From Tretioscincus oriximinensis (taxonomy: Eukaryota > Chordata > Lepidosauria > Squamata > Gymnophthalmidae), in the NCBI GenBank assembly GCA_022410635.1, contig JAJVDF010000046.1, positions 1,218,701 to 1,282,700 on the forward strand: 64,000 nt of DNA, given 5' to 3'. The position numbers and the translations under genes were made by a program. This document shows, one piece after another, positions 10,811-21,829 of the stretch (within the stretch, counting starts at the first letter, position 1; each line of letters opens with the position of its first letter). Under the pieces are notes generated by a model. That model did not search any database. It saw only the letters and a list, made by a program, of their open reading frames with translations, and was not told where the DNA came from.

Positions 10811-11207
10811 ACCCCGGTGGTGCAGAGGTTAAGAGCAATGGTCTTTCAACAGAGAGATCATTGTTCAAGGTCTTCTGTATGTCATGGAGTGGAGTGAGCT
10901 TCCTCTACTGTCCCAGCTTCAGACAACCTAGCTGTTCAAAAGCAAAGGTTTACAAATAGATTAATAGGCACCATCACAATTTGGTGGGGAAGATAATGTA
11001 AGCCTTCAGGCAAAAAATAACTTGTGAGAAAAGTAGATTTCTGGTGAGAAGGGTGGGCTATAAAAACCCAATTCTCTTCCTCTTCTTACTTCTTCCTCTT
11101 CTTCTGCTTCTTCTTCTTCCTTTTCTTTCTTCTTCTTCCCTTTCTTTTTTCTTCTTTTTTCTTTCTCTTTTTCTTTCCTCTTTCTCCTCCTATTCCTCCT
11201 TCTATAG
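10811..11207 (+). repeat. tRNA-derived SINE, type II head, long pyrimidine tail
   Basis: The head ggtggtgcagaggttaag is A-box-like, and ttgttcaaggtc near 10862 is B-box-like. The body shares the agctgttcaaaagca, gtaagccttcaggcaaaaa and tataaaaacccaattctc motifs with the type I SINE. The tail is a long ttcttc/cttttt run at about 11085-11205. Confidence 0.8.
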
Positions 11208-11368
11208 TACACTTCCGTCCTAGGGTTTGGGGGCCAACACCAAAAACGCCCTCGTTTTAAAATCTCAATATGTGGGCAGGACTATAGGAGACAGGACGAG
11301 AATGCATGGAATAAGCAGGCACTTAGAAGTATTTTATCTCTAACTGCCATTAATGTTTAACAAATAGG

Positions 11369-11525
11369 TAGGGTTCCCACATAAAATTCAGGATAGAGTT
11401 AGGATCTTTAATGCGTATGAAAAAGTGATTTCCCTCCAGGTGCATCAGGCATTAGAAGTTGCACCTTATTAAAAGTTCCCTCTTCTGTAGCTGTTAAAAA
11501 TCCCGCATTTTATGTGAACCCCCTA
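11369..11525. mobile_element. Short TIR element, hAT-like (157 bp)
   Basis: The left end is tagggttcccacataaaat. The right end, reverse complemented, is taggggg-ttcacataaaat, giving inverted repeats of about 25 bp with few differences. The ends and the internal aaaaatcccg block resemble the 9080 element. I could not find a clean 8-bp target duplication. Confidence 0.6.
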
Positions 11526-11606
11526 TTCTAAAACATTATTGATTCTTACTCATTGCAAAATAAACCTTCTTTTCTTTCTGGTTTTTTTTTTCCTACTTCT
11601 AATCAG

Positions 11607-11701
11607 GTAAATGTTACTCGTGAAGATTCACCTGGGGAAGATCCAATCTTTCTCCGTACTTTAGGAAAAGGAGATTGGTTTGGAGAAAAAGCACTCCAGG
11701 G
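11607..11701 (+). CDS. PRKG1: PRKG1 internal exon, core of cGMP-binding domain B
   Basis: A 95-bp exon in phase 0 that ends two bases into a codon. It encodes 31 residues beginning [17 protein letters not shown] and continuing to the [10 protein letters not shown] motif, plus the first two bases of a Gly codon. In I-beta numbering this is about residues 281-312. It includes the FLR arginine (R297, codon 11655-11657), which contacts the guanine of cGMP, and the FGE glutamate (E307, codon 11685-11687), which binds the ribose 2'-hydroxyl. Both ligand-binding residues are intact. The acceptor is ctaatcag after a T-rich tract. The donor gtaaga starts at 11702. The split Gly is completed exactly by the first base of the exon at 61730. 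Confidence 0.97.
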
Positions 11702-12509
11702 GTAAGATCCACAATTTATATTGGCATCACATAATACGTATTTAGTTTGTTCCTGGCACTTTAGAAATTTCAATGTCTGTAATGGAAATTGTGCTGAGAA
11801 TATGAGTTCAAGGAAACAGGCCTCACGAGCAGAAGGGAAGACTGTGTGTGATTTACAAGCCTTTGAAATGATATGTGCACCTGTCTTAGAAAACCAAATG
11901 GTGCTTCAGACATTATCATAATGACTTTTATTGAGTGCCACTAAGTGGTTTAAGGTGCTCTCTGCTTTAATTTTTCCCATCTCCTTTTACTTTGTTCTCA
12001 AAATAGATGGGAGTTTCTTTGTGTGAAAAATGCTGAGACAGTTGTGGTGAGAGCTCAGGCTCCAGATGTGAAATTGCAGCTGCTGTTTGAGCTGTGTGAA
12101 GTGCAGAGGGTTATAGAAATTGGAACCACAAACTTTTGTTTTCATTCAGTTGCTATAAGCTCAGATTGTATTTGTATGTAGAGTTATGTCCACATATTGC
12201 TTTGTACTGAAATGAATGTGATCTAGAGAGATTAAAAGGAAAGCTCTAATCAGAGCTTTATCTTTCCTCTGCCACCTGACTGTTTCTTTTGTGATAGTCA
12301 CCACTGATTGTGCAGTTTGCTAAGATGAAACAAGGACTTTTTTATTAGATAAGCATCCATCTTCAGCATTTTCATTAATCCCGTAAGGTATCTATTGATA
12401 TGGAAGCCATAGCTCCATTTCTCACCAGTCCACAGGCACCCATGATCACAACTTTGATTATGGCTGCATCCACAATTGAGTAATTAGGAAGGGAGTACAA
12501 AATAAGTCA
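11702..12509. other. Start of large intron, nothing recognised
   Basis: Unique sequence without repeat signatures. I see no alternative exon with convincing splice sites. Confidence 0.4.
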
Positions 12510-12946
12510 GCAAACATTTATGAATCTATGGTGGAATACTGAATACAATTCTGATCAACACAAAAAGAATTTTGTGGAACTGGAAAAGATGCAAAAACTA
12601 GTAACCATAATGATCCAGGGCCTAGAACTCCTTCCTTACCAAATCAGACCCCAATATCTGCCTCTCTTCAGCCTTGAAAGATGGTGTTTAAGAGACAATC
12701 TGATTAAAATTTGTAAAATCATCCATAGTGTGGAAAACATGTAGAGAGATAGTATTTTCTCTACTACAAACACTGGAAGCAAGTTCAATCTATAAAGTTG
12801 ATGAATTAGATTGGAGGAAGAAACAAATATTTTGCCTTAATCTTTTGCTTGAGAATTCCTGGAAACAATTGGGGATCATGTGTGAGACAGGATGCTGGAC
12901 TAGATTGGCCATTGCCTGATCCAGCAAGCTTTTGTCATGCCGGACA
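12510..12946 (+). repeat. CR1-group LINE fragment, RT C-terminus joined to 3' UTR
   Basis: The frame from 12520 reads WWNTEYNSDQHKKNFVELEKMQ and later FSLERWCLRDNLIKICKI. This corresponds to the YCVQFWSPHF...ELEKVQ...FSLERRCLRDDLIEVYKI block of the LINE at 25346. After a deletion it continues with the family 3' UTR (gtgtgagacaggatgctgga). Stops and internal loss make it defunct. Confidence 0.75.
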
Positions 12947-13301
12947 ACACACAAAGAACATAGTGTTCATTTAAGGTCCCTGGGGCAAGGGTACAAAATT
13001 GCACTTTCCCAAGAAACTTAATTGGTAGTGATGAATGTCAGACCGAAGACCAGAAAACATCCAGCAATTTAGGGAGTTGGTCTCTGGTCCTGAATAGCTC
13101 ACCTCCTTACTGCAGATATTCAACCAGATGCTCCTATTTAATATGCTCTTTACATTTAACATACACTGTAAATAACAATTAGGTTATTTGTATTCTTGCT
13201 GTATTCATTTGAGCCACCTTTTCTTTCCCTGCTATCTTTAGTTGCTTTCAGGCAATGATAGGAATGGTTCTTCCTGTTGGTTGCTTCGCATAATATATAT
13301 A
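12947..13301. other. Intron, nothing recognised
   Basis: Unique sequence between a LINE fragment and repeat R2. Confidence 0.35.
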
Positions 13302-13650
13302 TTACAGTTTTGACCCGAATTGTGGCTGCATTCGCTTGTCAGTCTTGTGGCTGGATAGGAGCACTCAAGAGGGCTGTACACACTGTTTCCCCACTACTTT
13401 GGGGAGCAGGAAAATTGTGATTCAGCTGCAGAGACCTGTACTCCATCCACCATGCAGGGCCTCCTTGCTACAGGAGTGAGATCTTATCCAAAGCCACACG
13501 AGATCTTGCTGCCAGCAGGGAATCAAGGAGCCGGTGCATGGGAGCTACGTCACTGCAATGCCAATGTCCCAGATGTTGCCAAGCCGCTGTCGCGCTCTGT
13601 GCGAGGAGGTCACCAGCAGGCAGGGGGGAAAAGTAACACAAAAAAGTAAT
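13302..13650 (-). repeat. Unnamed interspersed repeat R2, copy b
   Basis: The reverse complement of 30808-31243 begins with a ggctgcatt-like end followed by tggctggataggagcact. The same text is found here at 13325-13370. Similarity then fades but includes a cgagatct-gc block. No transposase or firm target duplication is seen. Confidence 0.5.
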
Positions 13651-13801
13651 TCAAAAGGACTTCATTGATGATGATGTGGGACCCTTGTATTCTTATCCTA
13701 TTTCTAATTCGCCTCTTCTAACCAAAAATGTTTGTGAGAGGAAGGAACAAATTGGTGTGTAAACAATCTTATCTGTGACCCATATCTAAGCGACCTCAGA
13801 G

Positions 13802-13877
13802 CAGAGTTGCCAGATAATAAGGCAATTAATTGGAAACACATCATATTTATTGGACACACAATTATCTGGCAATTTTG
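13802..13877. mobile_element. Tiny hAT-like MITE (76 bp)
   Basis: Inverted ends are cagagttgccagataat and attatctggcaattttg (17 bp, two mismatches). The flanks are cctcagag (13794-13801) and cctcaaag (13878-13885), an 8-bp target duplication with one difference. Only about 40 bp lie between the ends. Confidence 0.7.
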
Positions 13878-14778
13878 CCTCAAAGGTTCTTTTTATACAG
13901 CATGTAAACACAGTCTATCTTTTTAGCACATAAAATGTTTTTCACTATTTATTAACTATTCTCCATTAAATTAAATGATCACTTCATCGTATTTTAAGAG
14001 AATAGACTTAATTCATTATCACTAAGGGCCAGATGTTCAAAATGGAACAATGAATGCCCTCAATTGTTTTCTCATAGCATTTTTCTCAGTATCAGTTATA
14101 TTCATGGACAAATCTATGTAATTTTTATATTAAAATATTCAATTAAAAATACTCAAATTCTTGAAATTTAGATGAAATAATTTATCCTCCTTTTTGAGAG
14201 GAAAATTTAGTTATGTAATTAATGATGTGGATAAAGATGGACTGCTATATTCCTACAAGCCCAGATTGCTAACGACAATAAGTATTAGAAAGACTTTTAG
14301 TTCATCGTTATTGCTTAAATTGCTGAGATGTATCACCAGTGAAATGATCGTTAAGGATTAACTAACATTAATAAAAGCATACTTTGGTCTGGAAGCACAA
14401 ACAGTCAGAGAGGAACAATTGCATTGTGAATTGCTTAATATATCCACAAGCAGTCTACTTGCTCTTTACCTGTTCTATATTCATACAACATTTTAAAGTG
14501 TTTCATACTTGATCTAGAACACTTCCTGTAGATGGGTAGAAGTTGTCAACAACAACAAAATGAGCAGCTTCCCGTTTCTTGCCTTCTCAAAGAATTTCTG
14601 TTTTTGATTTTATGGTTCTTATTTGTATTTCTGCCTGTTTTTCTACACCATTTTTTTTACAATGACAAGTGCTTATTATAAAAGCTTTGATGCCCAGTGG
14701 CTTCATGAAGCTGGCAGTAGCAGAAGCCAAATGTGAAGAGAGTGAAATGGAGCTATTGTTGTGATCTAGGTGGGGCCT
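13878..14778. other. Intron, nothing recognised
   Basis: AT-rich unique sequence. No coding or repeat signal is seen. Confidence 0.4.
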
Positions 14779-14866
14779 GCTGGGAAGTGTAGTCTGAGTA
14801 GTGGGCAACCTCTTCTGCTCAGTCTCTGAGGGCCCTTGCCTTGTAGACTACAAGTCCCAGCTTGCA
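14779..14866. promoter_or_regulatory. Inverted pair of ZNF143-like motifs
   Basis: gactacaagtcccagcttgc at 14846-14865 closely fits the ZNF143/SBF consensus (ACTACAA-TCCCAG-ATGC). A near-inverted copy, gctgggaagtgtagtct, lies at 14779-14795. The 17-bp arms have two mismatches and a 49-bp spacer. Similar single motifs appear at 52823-52842 and, decayed, near 62885. The motif may simply be part of an old repeat. Binding is inference only. Confidence 0.4.
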
Positions 14867-15109
14867 TGAAGGGACCGATCCACTCCCTGCATCAGATGCA
14901 GGGAAATTATTCCTAGGGCCCATTCTGAAAAGGTAAATATTTAACATGCATTGTCTGCGAGGGTCATACAGGCATTGACTACTGCAACACTTATAAAACA
15001 GGTAATATGTTTTATTGCACCAGGAACAGGTTAGATAGCGATCTCTTAGAATAAATAAACACATATACATTTGAAGTGGAATAAAATTAGGCCATGGCTA
15101 AATAGCTAG
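14867..15109. repeat. Possible partial copy of repeat R1
   Basis: The block gatgcagggaaattattcct, followed by ag..cccattctgaaaaggtaaat, resembles the end of R1 copy a (gatgggaattgtccctag, then ccattctcagaaga). The match covers only about 60 bp; the rest is unassigned. Confidence 0.3.
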
Positions 15110-15835
15110 AGGAGTGTGGTAAGCACAGCATCTTGGCTGACTGTCTCGCATAGCCCCACCTCAGGGCTGACCAGGGACACTTGCTATGCCCTCACATGGG
15201 CAGGCCACACCTGAAGCTCGCCATGCCATGAGTCCCGCTCAGTCCACACTGGGCGGTCCACTTTTCTCGCTACCATAGTGAGTTCTGCGCAGCCATGCTG
15301 AAGGCAGACACCACACACATTTTACCAAATTCCCAGCCATGCTTGAGGCGGACCACCAGAGGATCAAGGAGGTTTTTGTGGAGCTCTCAGGCGGTGGCCC
15401 GTATCGAGCCCCCCTCCATGACTCAAAGTCGCGTTCGGCTCACAGCCCATCCCCAAAGGCGAGCTCCACGACTTCGAACCTTTAAGGCGCCCTCTCACAC
15501 TATGGGATAGCCAGGGGATATCTGCTCGCCAGAGATTAGCTATCCCTTTTGGCCAGCCAAAATGCACACCTGCCACACAAAGGGAAAAGGGAGGGTGGGT
15601 CTTTTGTCTTCTCACTCTCAACAGTGCTGTGGGAGGGGCACAGCTGCCTTATATAGGCTGCTCCTGCCTGCCATGCCTCCCGCATGCACAACACCACAGA
15701 TTGATGGTGCGCATGCCAAGATCATCTTCCCATATGTCCTTTTCTGCACACCATCCTCAGCTGTCCTGCCTGCTGCCCAGCCGACAATACTCTCCCGCCA
15801 TAATGCTGCCGGGTGAGTCTTTTATTAATGTTTTC
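15110..15835. repeat. GC-rich block, possibly an LTR or unknown element
   Basis: About 720 bp that is clearly richer in G and C than the flanks, with sharp transitions near 15110 and 15835. A TATA-like ttatataggc is at 15649-15658. No reverse transcriptase, primer-binding site or paired copy is seen, and I found no target duplication. A solo LTR is one possibility. A pseudogene or unique GC-rich island is another. Confidence 0.3.
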
Positions 15836-15881
15836 CTTCAGTAGAATTACTACAAAAAACCAGGAGTTCTGCAGCTTTAGT

Positions 15882-16365
15882 TAGGTTGACCAGATGACCC
15901 CTTTTTTAGGGGGTGAAACCCGGGTTTGGGGTGTGTACCCCGCCCTCCCGGGTGGGGGCATCATTTCCCTGGCTTTTGTTGAGGAAAAAAAATTAAAGAA
16001 ATCACTGCACCACCACTAGGAGGCTCTGGCATCTGGGGCCAGCTTCCAAAGGCACACTCCCCTCAATAAAAAAATAAAAAATTCTCACACACTTCAAAAA
16101 AAATATTTTTGATTTTTTTTAAATCACTGCACCACCACTAGGGGGCTCTGACAACCGAACCAGCTCCTGAAGGCACCCTCCTCTCAGTAAAAAAATAAAA
16201 AATGCAAATTTCTGATGCACTCCAAAAATTCTCACACACTTTAAAAAATTCTCACATGCTTCACAAATTTCTTGGGCAGAAATCTCGGAGGGGAATGGAT
16301 GTTTGTGAGTGATTTGCATATTTATTAATTGCCTGGTTCGGGCCTCAGAAAATCTGGTCAGTCTA
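15882..16365. mobile_element. Non-autonomous hAT element, TAGGCTGACCAGAT family, two internal units
   Basis: Ends are taggttgaccagat and atctggtcagtcta. The flanks share ctttagt (15875-15881 and 16366-16372), a 7-base trace of the 8-bp duplication. Inside, the unit starting atcactgcaccaccactagg at 16001 recurs at about 16123, so two tandem units of about 120 bp are present. It is 484 bp and non-coding. Confidence 0.82.
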
Positions 16366-16755
16366 CTTTAGTGGATGTGGAGCAGAGGAAAAGAGAATGT
16401 GAGAAATAGATGCAGCCTAGAATGCCTGCAGCATCTGGTGAAAATTCATCTTTTCTGCATTCATTAAAGTTGCAAAACTGTCTCATTTTTTCTGGCAACT
16501 CTATAGACTTGAATCTTTTAAAATATGTTTTTTTAAAAAACACATTTTTAAAAATGCATTTTACTGACAGTATGTGACAATTGTAGATGTATTTCTAGAA
16601 TGTGGAAAGGAGTAATCAGACTTTGTAGTCCAAAGAGAGGCAGGAAAACTATACCTCTTTCTGCTTCCCTACTTCAAGTTCCATTCTGGAAATTTATATG
16701 CACATTGTTTCGAGCCATAATCCTCTATATATTATGCAGGAGTAATTCTTCTCTA
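16366..16755. other. Intron, nothing recognised
   Basis: AT-rich unique sequence between a hAT element and a LINE fragment. Confidence 0.35.
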
Positions 16756-16906
16756 TCACACACACTAGGAACAGCGAGCATTCCTTGAAACTGATGGGCA
16801 GAAGAGTGAGGACAGACAAAGGAAAGTATTTTTTCACCCAGAGTGTTATTGGCCTGTGGAATTTCCTTCCAGAAAAGGTGGTGGTAGCTAGTTACCTGGA
16901 TAGCTT

Positions 16907-16937
<31 letters not shown>

Positions 16938-17506
16938 AAGAAGAACTTGGTTCTTATACCCCGCTTTTCTCACCTTTCAAAGGGACTCAAAGCGGCTTAC
17001 AAGGATATATTTTGTCCGAAGGCTCACATTCTATCTTCCCCACCAGGCTCTGGTGGTTCCCATGTATCTACTTGCAGTCAGTTGCAATTTCTTGCAATTC
17101 ATGCTTTCGAATAGCTGGGATGGCTAGAGCTACAGGCTAGTGGAAGGTGCTCACCCCTCCCCACTTCCAACACAGGGCTTCAAAACCTGATCTCCCAGGC
17201 GAGAGACGAATTCCTAAGCAACTGAGCTATCCGTGCCTGCTCAAGACAGAATTAGGCAAATTCATGGACATCAAGGGTATAGAGAGCTGCTAGGATGGGT
17301 GTCTTGATACTTCCTCTGAGATGGAGCAACAGGCAGTATTCCTGAAAAACCATTTGCAGGGCATCTAGAACAGTTGAAGTTTTTGCCTTCTTCTGTTTCA
17401 GACTGCCCAGATGCAATTGGTGGGCCAGATGGATTAAATGGGCTCCAACCCAATTCAGCAGGACTCCTCTTAGGTTTTTCTCTGCAACTTTGGAGCTCCA
17501 ACCTCA
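16756..17506 (+). repeat. CR1-group LINE 3' region, interrupted by a SINE
   Basis: 16756-16908 encodes KLMGRRVRTDKGKYFFTQ, then VIGLWNFLPEKVV, then DSFK. This is the C-terminus of the same LINE family as at 25346. The SINE at 16909-17237 interrupts it. The LINE resumes at 17238 with caagacagaattaggcaaat and runs through the 3' UTR to about 17506. The uninterrupted homologue at 35040-35510 shows that only the SINE was inserted. Confidence 0.85.
16909..17237 (-). repeat. tRNA-derived SINE, type I, inserted in a LINE
   Basis: The minus-strand copy has its (GAA)n tail at 16909-16946 and its tRNA-like head at the right end (ggcacggatagctcagt when reverse complemented). It is close in sequence to the copies at 4923 and 36162. 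The insertion split LINE text that reads ttcaagacagg in the intact homologue. The flanking ctttaag and ctcaag may be the target duplication. Confidence 0.88.
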
Positions 17507-17561
17507 AGATTATGGCAAGCATTTTGCAATCCCCCTTTTTAGAATACTATAGCACCAAGCA

Positions 17562-17866
17562 GGCATGGAAAGCTCAGTTGCTAAGAAATCTATCTCTCAT
17601 CTGGGAGATCGGGTTTCAAAGCCCTGTGTCGGACATGGGGAGGGGTGAGCACTTTCTACTAGCCTGCAGCTCTAGCCAACCCAGCTATTCGAAAACATGA
17701 ATTGCAGGAAATTGCAACTGACTGCAAGTAGATACATGGGAACCACCACTGCCTGAGGGGAAGATAGAATGTAAGCCTTCGGGCAAAAATATCCTTGCAA
17801 GCCGCTTTGAGTCCCTTTGAAAGGTGAGAAAAGTGGGGTATAATAACCCAATTATTCTTCTTCTCC
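17562..17866 (+). repeat. tRNA-derived SINE, type I, facing the previous copy
   Basis: The head ggcatggaaagctcagttg and the B-box-like ggtttcaaagcc are followed by the full body and a short ttattcttcttc tail. It lies 324 bp from, and in opposite orientation to, the SINE at 16909-17237, so the two could pair in RNA. Confidence 0.85.
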
Positions 17867-18049
17867 TATATCTTTCTTTCTGCCAGGATGAAAAAGCATT
17901 CATTTATCGTTTGCTTAGAAATATTTTTTCCGTTCTTTCAAAAGTCTTATCTGAGCACAACTTAACATACATTCAATAATATTTTAATCCCCTACTTGGT
18001 CTAAATCTAATAAAAAGAACACCATTTTTTCTGTGAAAACTAAGTTACT

Positions 18050-18260
18050 GTTATATATTTTGTTTATTTCTTTCTGGATTTTTGACCAATAATTTTGCAC
18101 TTCTTGACATTGCCAAAATACATGAAAATAATTGGCTCTGGTTTGACATCCAAACCAACATTGATTGGAAATATTAGGTGCAATATGAGCTAGTTGAATA
18201 GGGGTTTTATGCTAATTAATGTATACCAGTAACAAAACTTCTATTACTAATTGTGGGTTG
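18050..18260 (-). repeat. L1-type LINE ORF2 C-terminal fragment
   Basis: The minus strand reads CWFGCQTRANYFHVFWQC followed by a VQKLLVK block. This fits the CW-C-G/T-FHI-W-C zinc-knuckle-like region near the end of L1 ORF2. It is isolated and truncated on both sides. Confidence 0.6.
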
Positions 18261-21084
18261 GACACAGTTCCTGTAGAATCTGCCCTTCCATAGCTGAACA
18301 TTTCCCAAGACCTCTAAGTATCCTAATATCCTTTACAAATCATTAGAAAGTATTCTAGTATGTGGAAATGACGGCAGTCTTGCTACAGGGAAAATGGGAC
18401 TGCTGTTATCCATTACATAGTTGGTCATTTTTAAATTCACAGTTCAGCATTTCAAAGCATTGTGTATTCAGTATGTGTAACTAAACAAAATGGCCACAAT
18501 TGTTGACTTTATAAAAGGGAATGCACAAGTACCAAATATACAAGTAAATGTATTTGAAGCTTTTAGCCACAAGAGGTAGCTATCTTTATGCAACTGACAT
18601 GACACTTACTATTAACAGAAGGAAATGTACACAGCATTGGATGTATAAGCAGCAGTCTGACCATGTATTCCAGGCAGCTGGGAACAAACATCATTTCCAC
18701 CACAGTATTACAGCCACTTCGTATTCCATTTCTGCAAATAATGCCTGGAAGTCACTTTTATTTATACAGACATATTAAAATTAGATGAACTGTCAATGAT
18801 AATGTGCTACAATAATTACAATTGCAATGTCTTGTTTTGTAATATTTTAACAAAATATGAAGTGCAACTATACCCCTAAAAGACTTCATAAACACTTTTC
18901 ATCATAGCATGGAGAAATTTAGATATGATGAAACCCCTGATGGGAATTTAATTCAATGGTTAACAGAGAGAATAATTAATCGGTGATGAAGTATTTTGTT
19001 GATCTTTTCTTCAGAGGAAGTTTTTCACTTTTGCCTGAAGATCCCTTTCCAGTTTGAATAAAACTTTTCTATTTCCTTTTTGTAAATTAACCTTTTCTTA
19101 TTTGTATGCCAATATATTTTTATGGGCAAACATTCTCCTACTCCCATTTTAATCTCACAATAACTCTATGAAGCAAGTTAGACTGAGAGGAGTCCAGAGC
19201 TTACTGTATAAAAGAGTGATGATTTAATTCTACATTTAACACAGAGAATTAATTAGTGATAAAGTGAAGTCTCCTTTTACTAGATTGGGCTACAGCCCAT
19301 GTACTGTACTCAGCATACTATCTTATGCAGTGGCTCACCAATTGCCCAGTGACTTACCCAATGGACATGTCAAGCAGAAGAAGGCAAAATCGTCACTTAT
19401 TTTCAATGCTCTGTAGTTGACATTTAGTATCATTCCGCCTGTCTCTCAAAAATGGAGGCAGTATCAAGGCATCCACTCTAGTAACAACTGACATGCAGTA
19501 CCTTGCCTTCATCAATTTGTAAAATACTTTCTTAAAGCTATCCAGACTGGTTGCTGTCAGTACTAGTAGTAAACTCAGATGAGCCTCTGAATGAAAAAAA
19601 AAATTCCTCTTATTGTTCCTAACTCTTCTACTTATCAGCTTCGTAGAGTCTCCTTGGTTCTAGTGTTCAGCTGTCTACCATTTACCTCTTCTACAAAGCC
19701 TCTGGTCGCCTAGTAAGCTTCCACGACTGAGCAGGAACTGAGTTGTGTTTCTGCTGACACCATCTTGAGACATCTTACCATAGATTACTTTGCTCACTTT
19801 CTCCCTGGCATGGTCAACTGCCAATCAGAAAATGGCTGACTTCTGAAATAATTTTGTACACTGTAGAAACATAAATGATCTATAATTTTTGTTCTGAATC
19901 TTAAAGCTGTGAGGTTAGTAGGTTCCACTCATTTTACAGTTCCTAAACAGTGCTTTCCAACTTTTGTTTACTGTCATATCCCATGGCAGCCCATTTCCAT
20001 AAACTGTACCCTTCACATTAGTACAGTTTACTGTAATTGTAAATAAATAATCCAATAAAGGGATTCTGCAAAACTCTAAATATTGTGCTTCATAACCTTG
20101 GGGGTACATGTATTTCTGGTTGGAATGACAGCCCAGGCATTACATTCCGGGCCATCATTATGCTGGTTCACTGTTTTTCATGAAAAGTATTTCTTCCTTC
20201 ACTCACATCATTACAACGTTAATGAAATGTTATTGGTTAAGATTTACTGATTTTTGTCCCACACATAAAAACCCTTTAGTAACCTTTACAAACTTTATAA
20301 AGGATCCAGTGTATGCCCAGTGAAAGGTCCTAGCACCTTAACCATAAACAACTGATCCTCTAGCTCCATTTTATCTTCAAGACAATATAAATTTTTATTT
20401 TGCTGCCAGGTGATCTTCTCCTCTCTCTCTATCAAGCCATTTGATAAATTCATTGCATTCTGGTTGATATATTTTTGTCCCTTTCTTTTTGTTAATCTTG
20501 TTAATGCTCTTTTTGTCTGCAAGTTTGTTATGCTGCTCCACGTGTGACATTTTCCATTATAACAGCTATTTTCTATGGTCTGATAAATATCTACAGTGTG
20601 TTCTGTATCATTATTGCACACCGATAACTTAAATTAATGTCATCATGGTCTTTTGTGTGTTTTGTATGCAGACAAGGAAGAGAAACCTTTATACTTGGTG
20701 CACAAATAATTTAGAAGGTAATGGTAGGTGCTGCTTGTGTGTCATGAAAATTTGCCTAAAGGAAGACTTGCTTGGTTTCTTTTTTGCTCCTGTGTTCTGT
20801 CCCTTGACTAATGTGCAGCGTTGTTATTTTATTTGTACCCACTAGATTGATTATTGTGTATGTGTGGATATTTAAGAAAGATATTTTAATAGGTAGAAGT
20901 GGTCAACTTAGCTGTTTATTGCAAACCACCACCACACCCAACAACAACAATAACAAAAAATAATATCTGAAACTTCATCCACATTATGCAGTGCCTGAAC
21001 CAGCTTAGAGCAGATTGTCTTTGTTACAGTAATGGAGTCTGATATCTCTACCATCCTGTTTAGGTGCCTTTACTGTGTAAAGAA
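18261..21084. other. Intron, mostly unique
   Basis: No firm repeat except a possible decayed SINE/LINE scrap at about 19150-19200 (tcacaataactctatgaagc). Short frames here lack homology. A caacaacaataac-rich stretch lies at 20930-20965. Confidence 0.4.
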
Positions 21085-21299
21085 GGAGAAGGAGGAAGAG
21101 TTAGTTTTTATACCCTGCTTATCTCAACCTGAAAGGAATATAAAACCTTATATAACCTTTTGCTCTTCTCTTCACAACAAACAACTAGTGAAATATGTGG
21201 GGCTGGGAGAGCTCCAGAGAATGGTGATTAGCCCAACGTCACCCAGCTAGCTTCATGTAAGACAACAGATTTGGACCACAGTCTAACCACAACAATAGC
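21085..21299 (-). repeat. Sauria-like SINE fragment
   Basis: The ggaggaagagttagtttttataccc start and the ggctgggagagctcc, caacgtcacccagctagctt and catgta blocks, in this order, match the reptilian SINE whose 3' half contains ggctgagagagttc and aggtcacccagctgg. The tRNA-derived head expected at the right end is decayed. Confidence 0.6.
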
Positions 21300-21829
21300 C
21301 TCTATTTCGATAATGGAACTTGGCTGCCTTGACACCTTGGTCAAGGTTCCTTAATGGGGATTACAACAGAATTCTTTTAGTATTCCCTTTTTTACATGAT
21401 TCAATTCGAGATTGGCTGAGCATGGGAACAATTTTCATGTAGGTCTACATAGAAGTGCAGTCTTATGATGCCTCTCCATCCATTATAAGTCTTTTTAGTA
21501 GTGTTGGCCTTCACTTCACAGCCATAATTGATGGAAAGCAGAATATCTTCAGCTCTAATAGTTTTCACACTGTAAAATTTATATAAAGTTTCAATGCATT
21601 TAAGAGCAGAAAATTATAAGAGTAACAGTTTTACCATAAGAGTAATCAGTTAGTAGAGTTTACCAGTCAGTAGACTGCACTAATGAATTGAGTCTTCAGC
21701 AATATTATTTACATATTTGTTTGGTAGGAAAGTGAGTTTGTGTGAGTACAAGGCAACTCAATACTTGCAAGAGTTCTCTGCTGCCAAACAAATACAAAAT
21801 GCTGTACTTGTTATGAAGGAATCAAATGC
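21300..21829. other. Intron, nothing recognised
   Basis: Unique AT-rich sequence. Confidence 0.35.

Larger units (their letters stand above)
8622..11606 (+). other. PRKG1: PRKG1 intron (2,985 bp)
   Basis: Bounded by donor gtaagc at 8622 and acceptor ctaatcag at 11599-11606. It holds a hAT element (9080-9642), an unnamed repeat (9655-10165), a SINE (10811-11207) and a small TIR element (11369-11525). The stretches 8622-9079 and 10166-10810 show nothing firm, although 10630-10800 looks like a decayed LINE 3' end. Confidence 0.9.
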
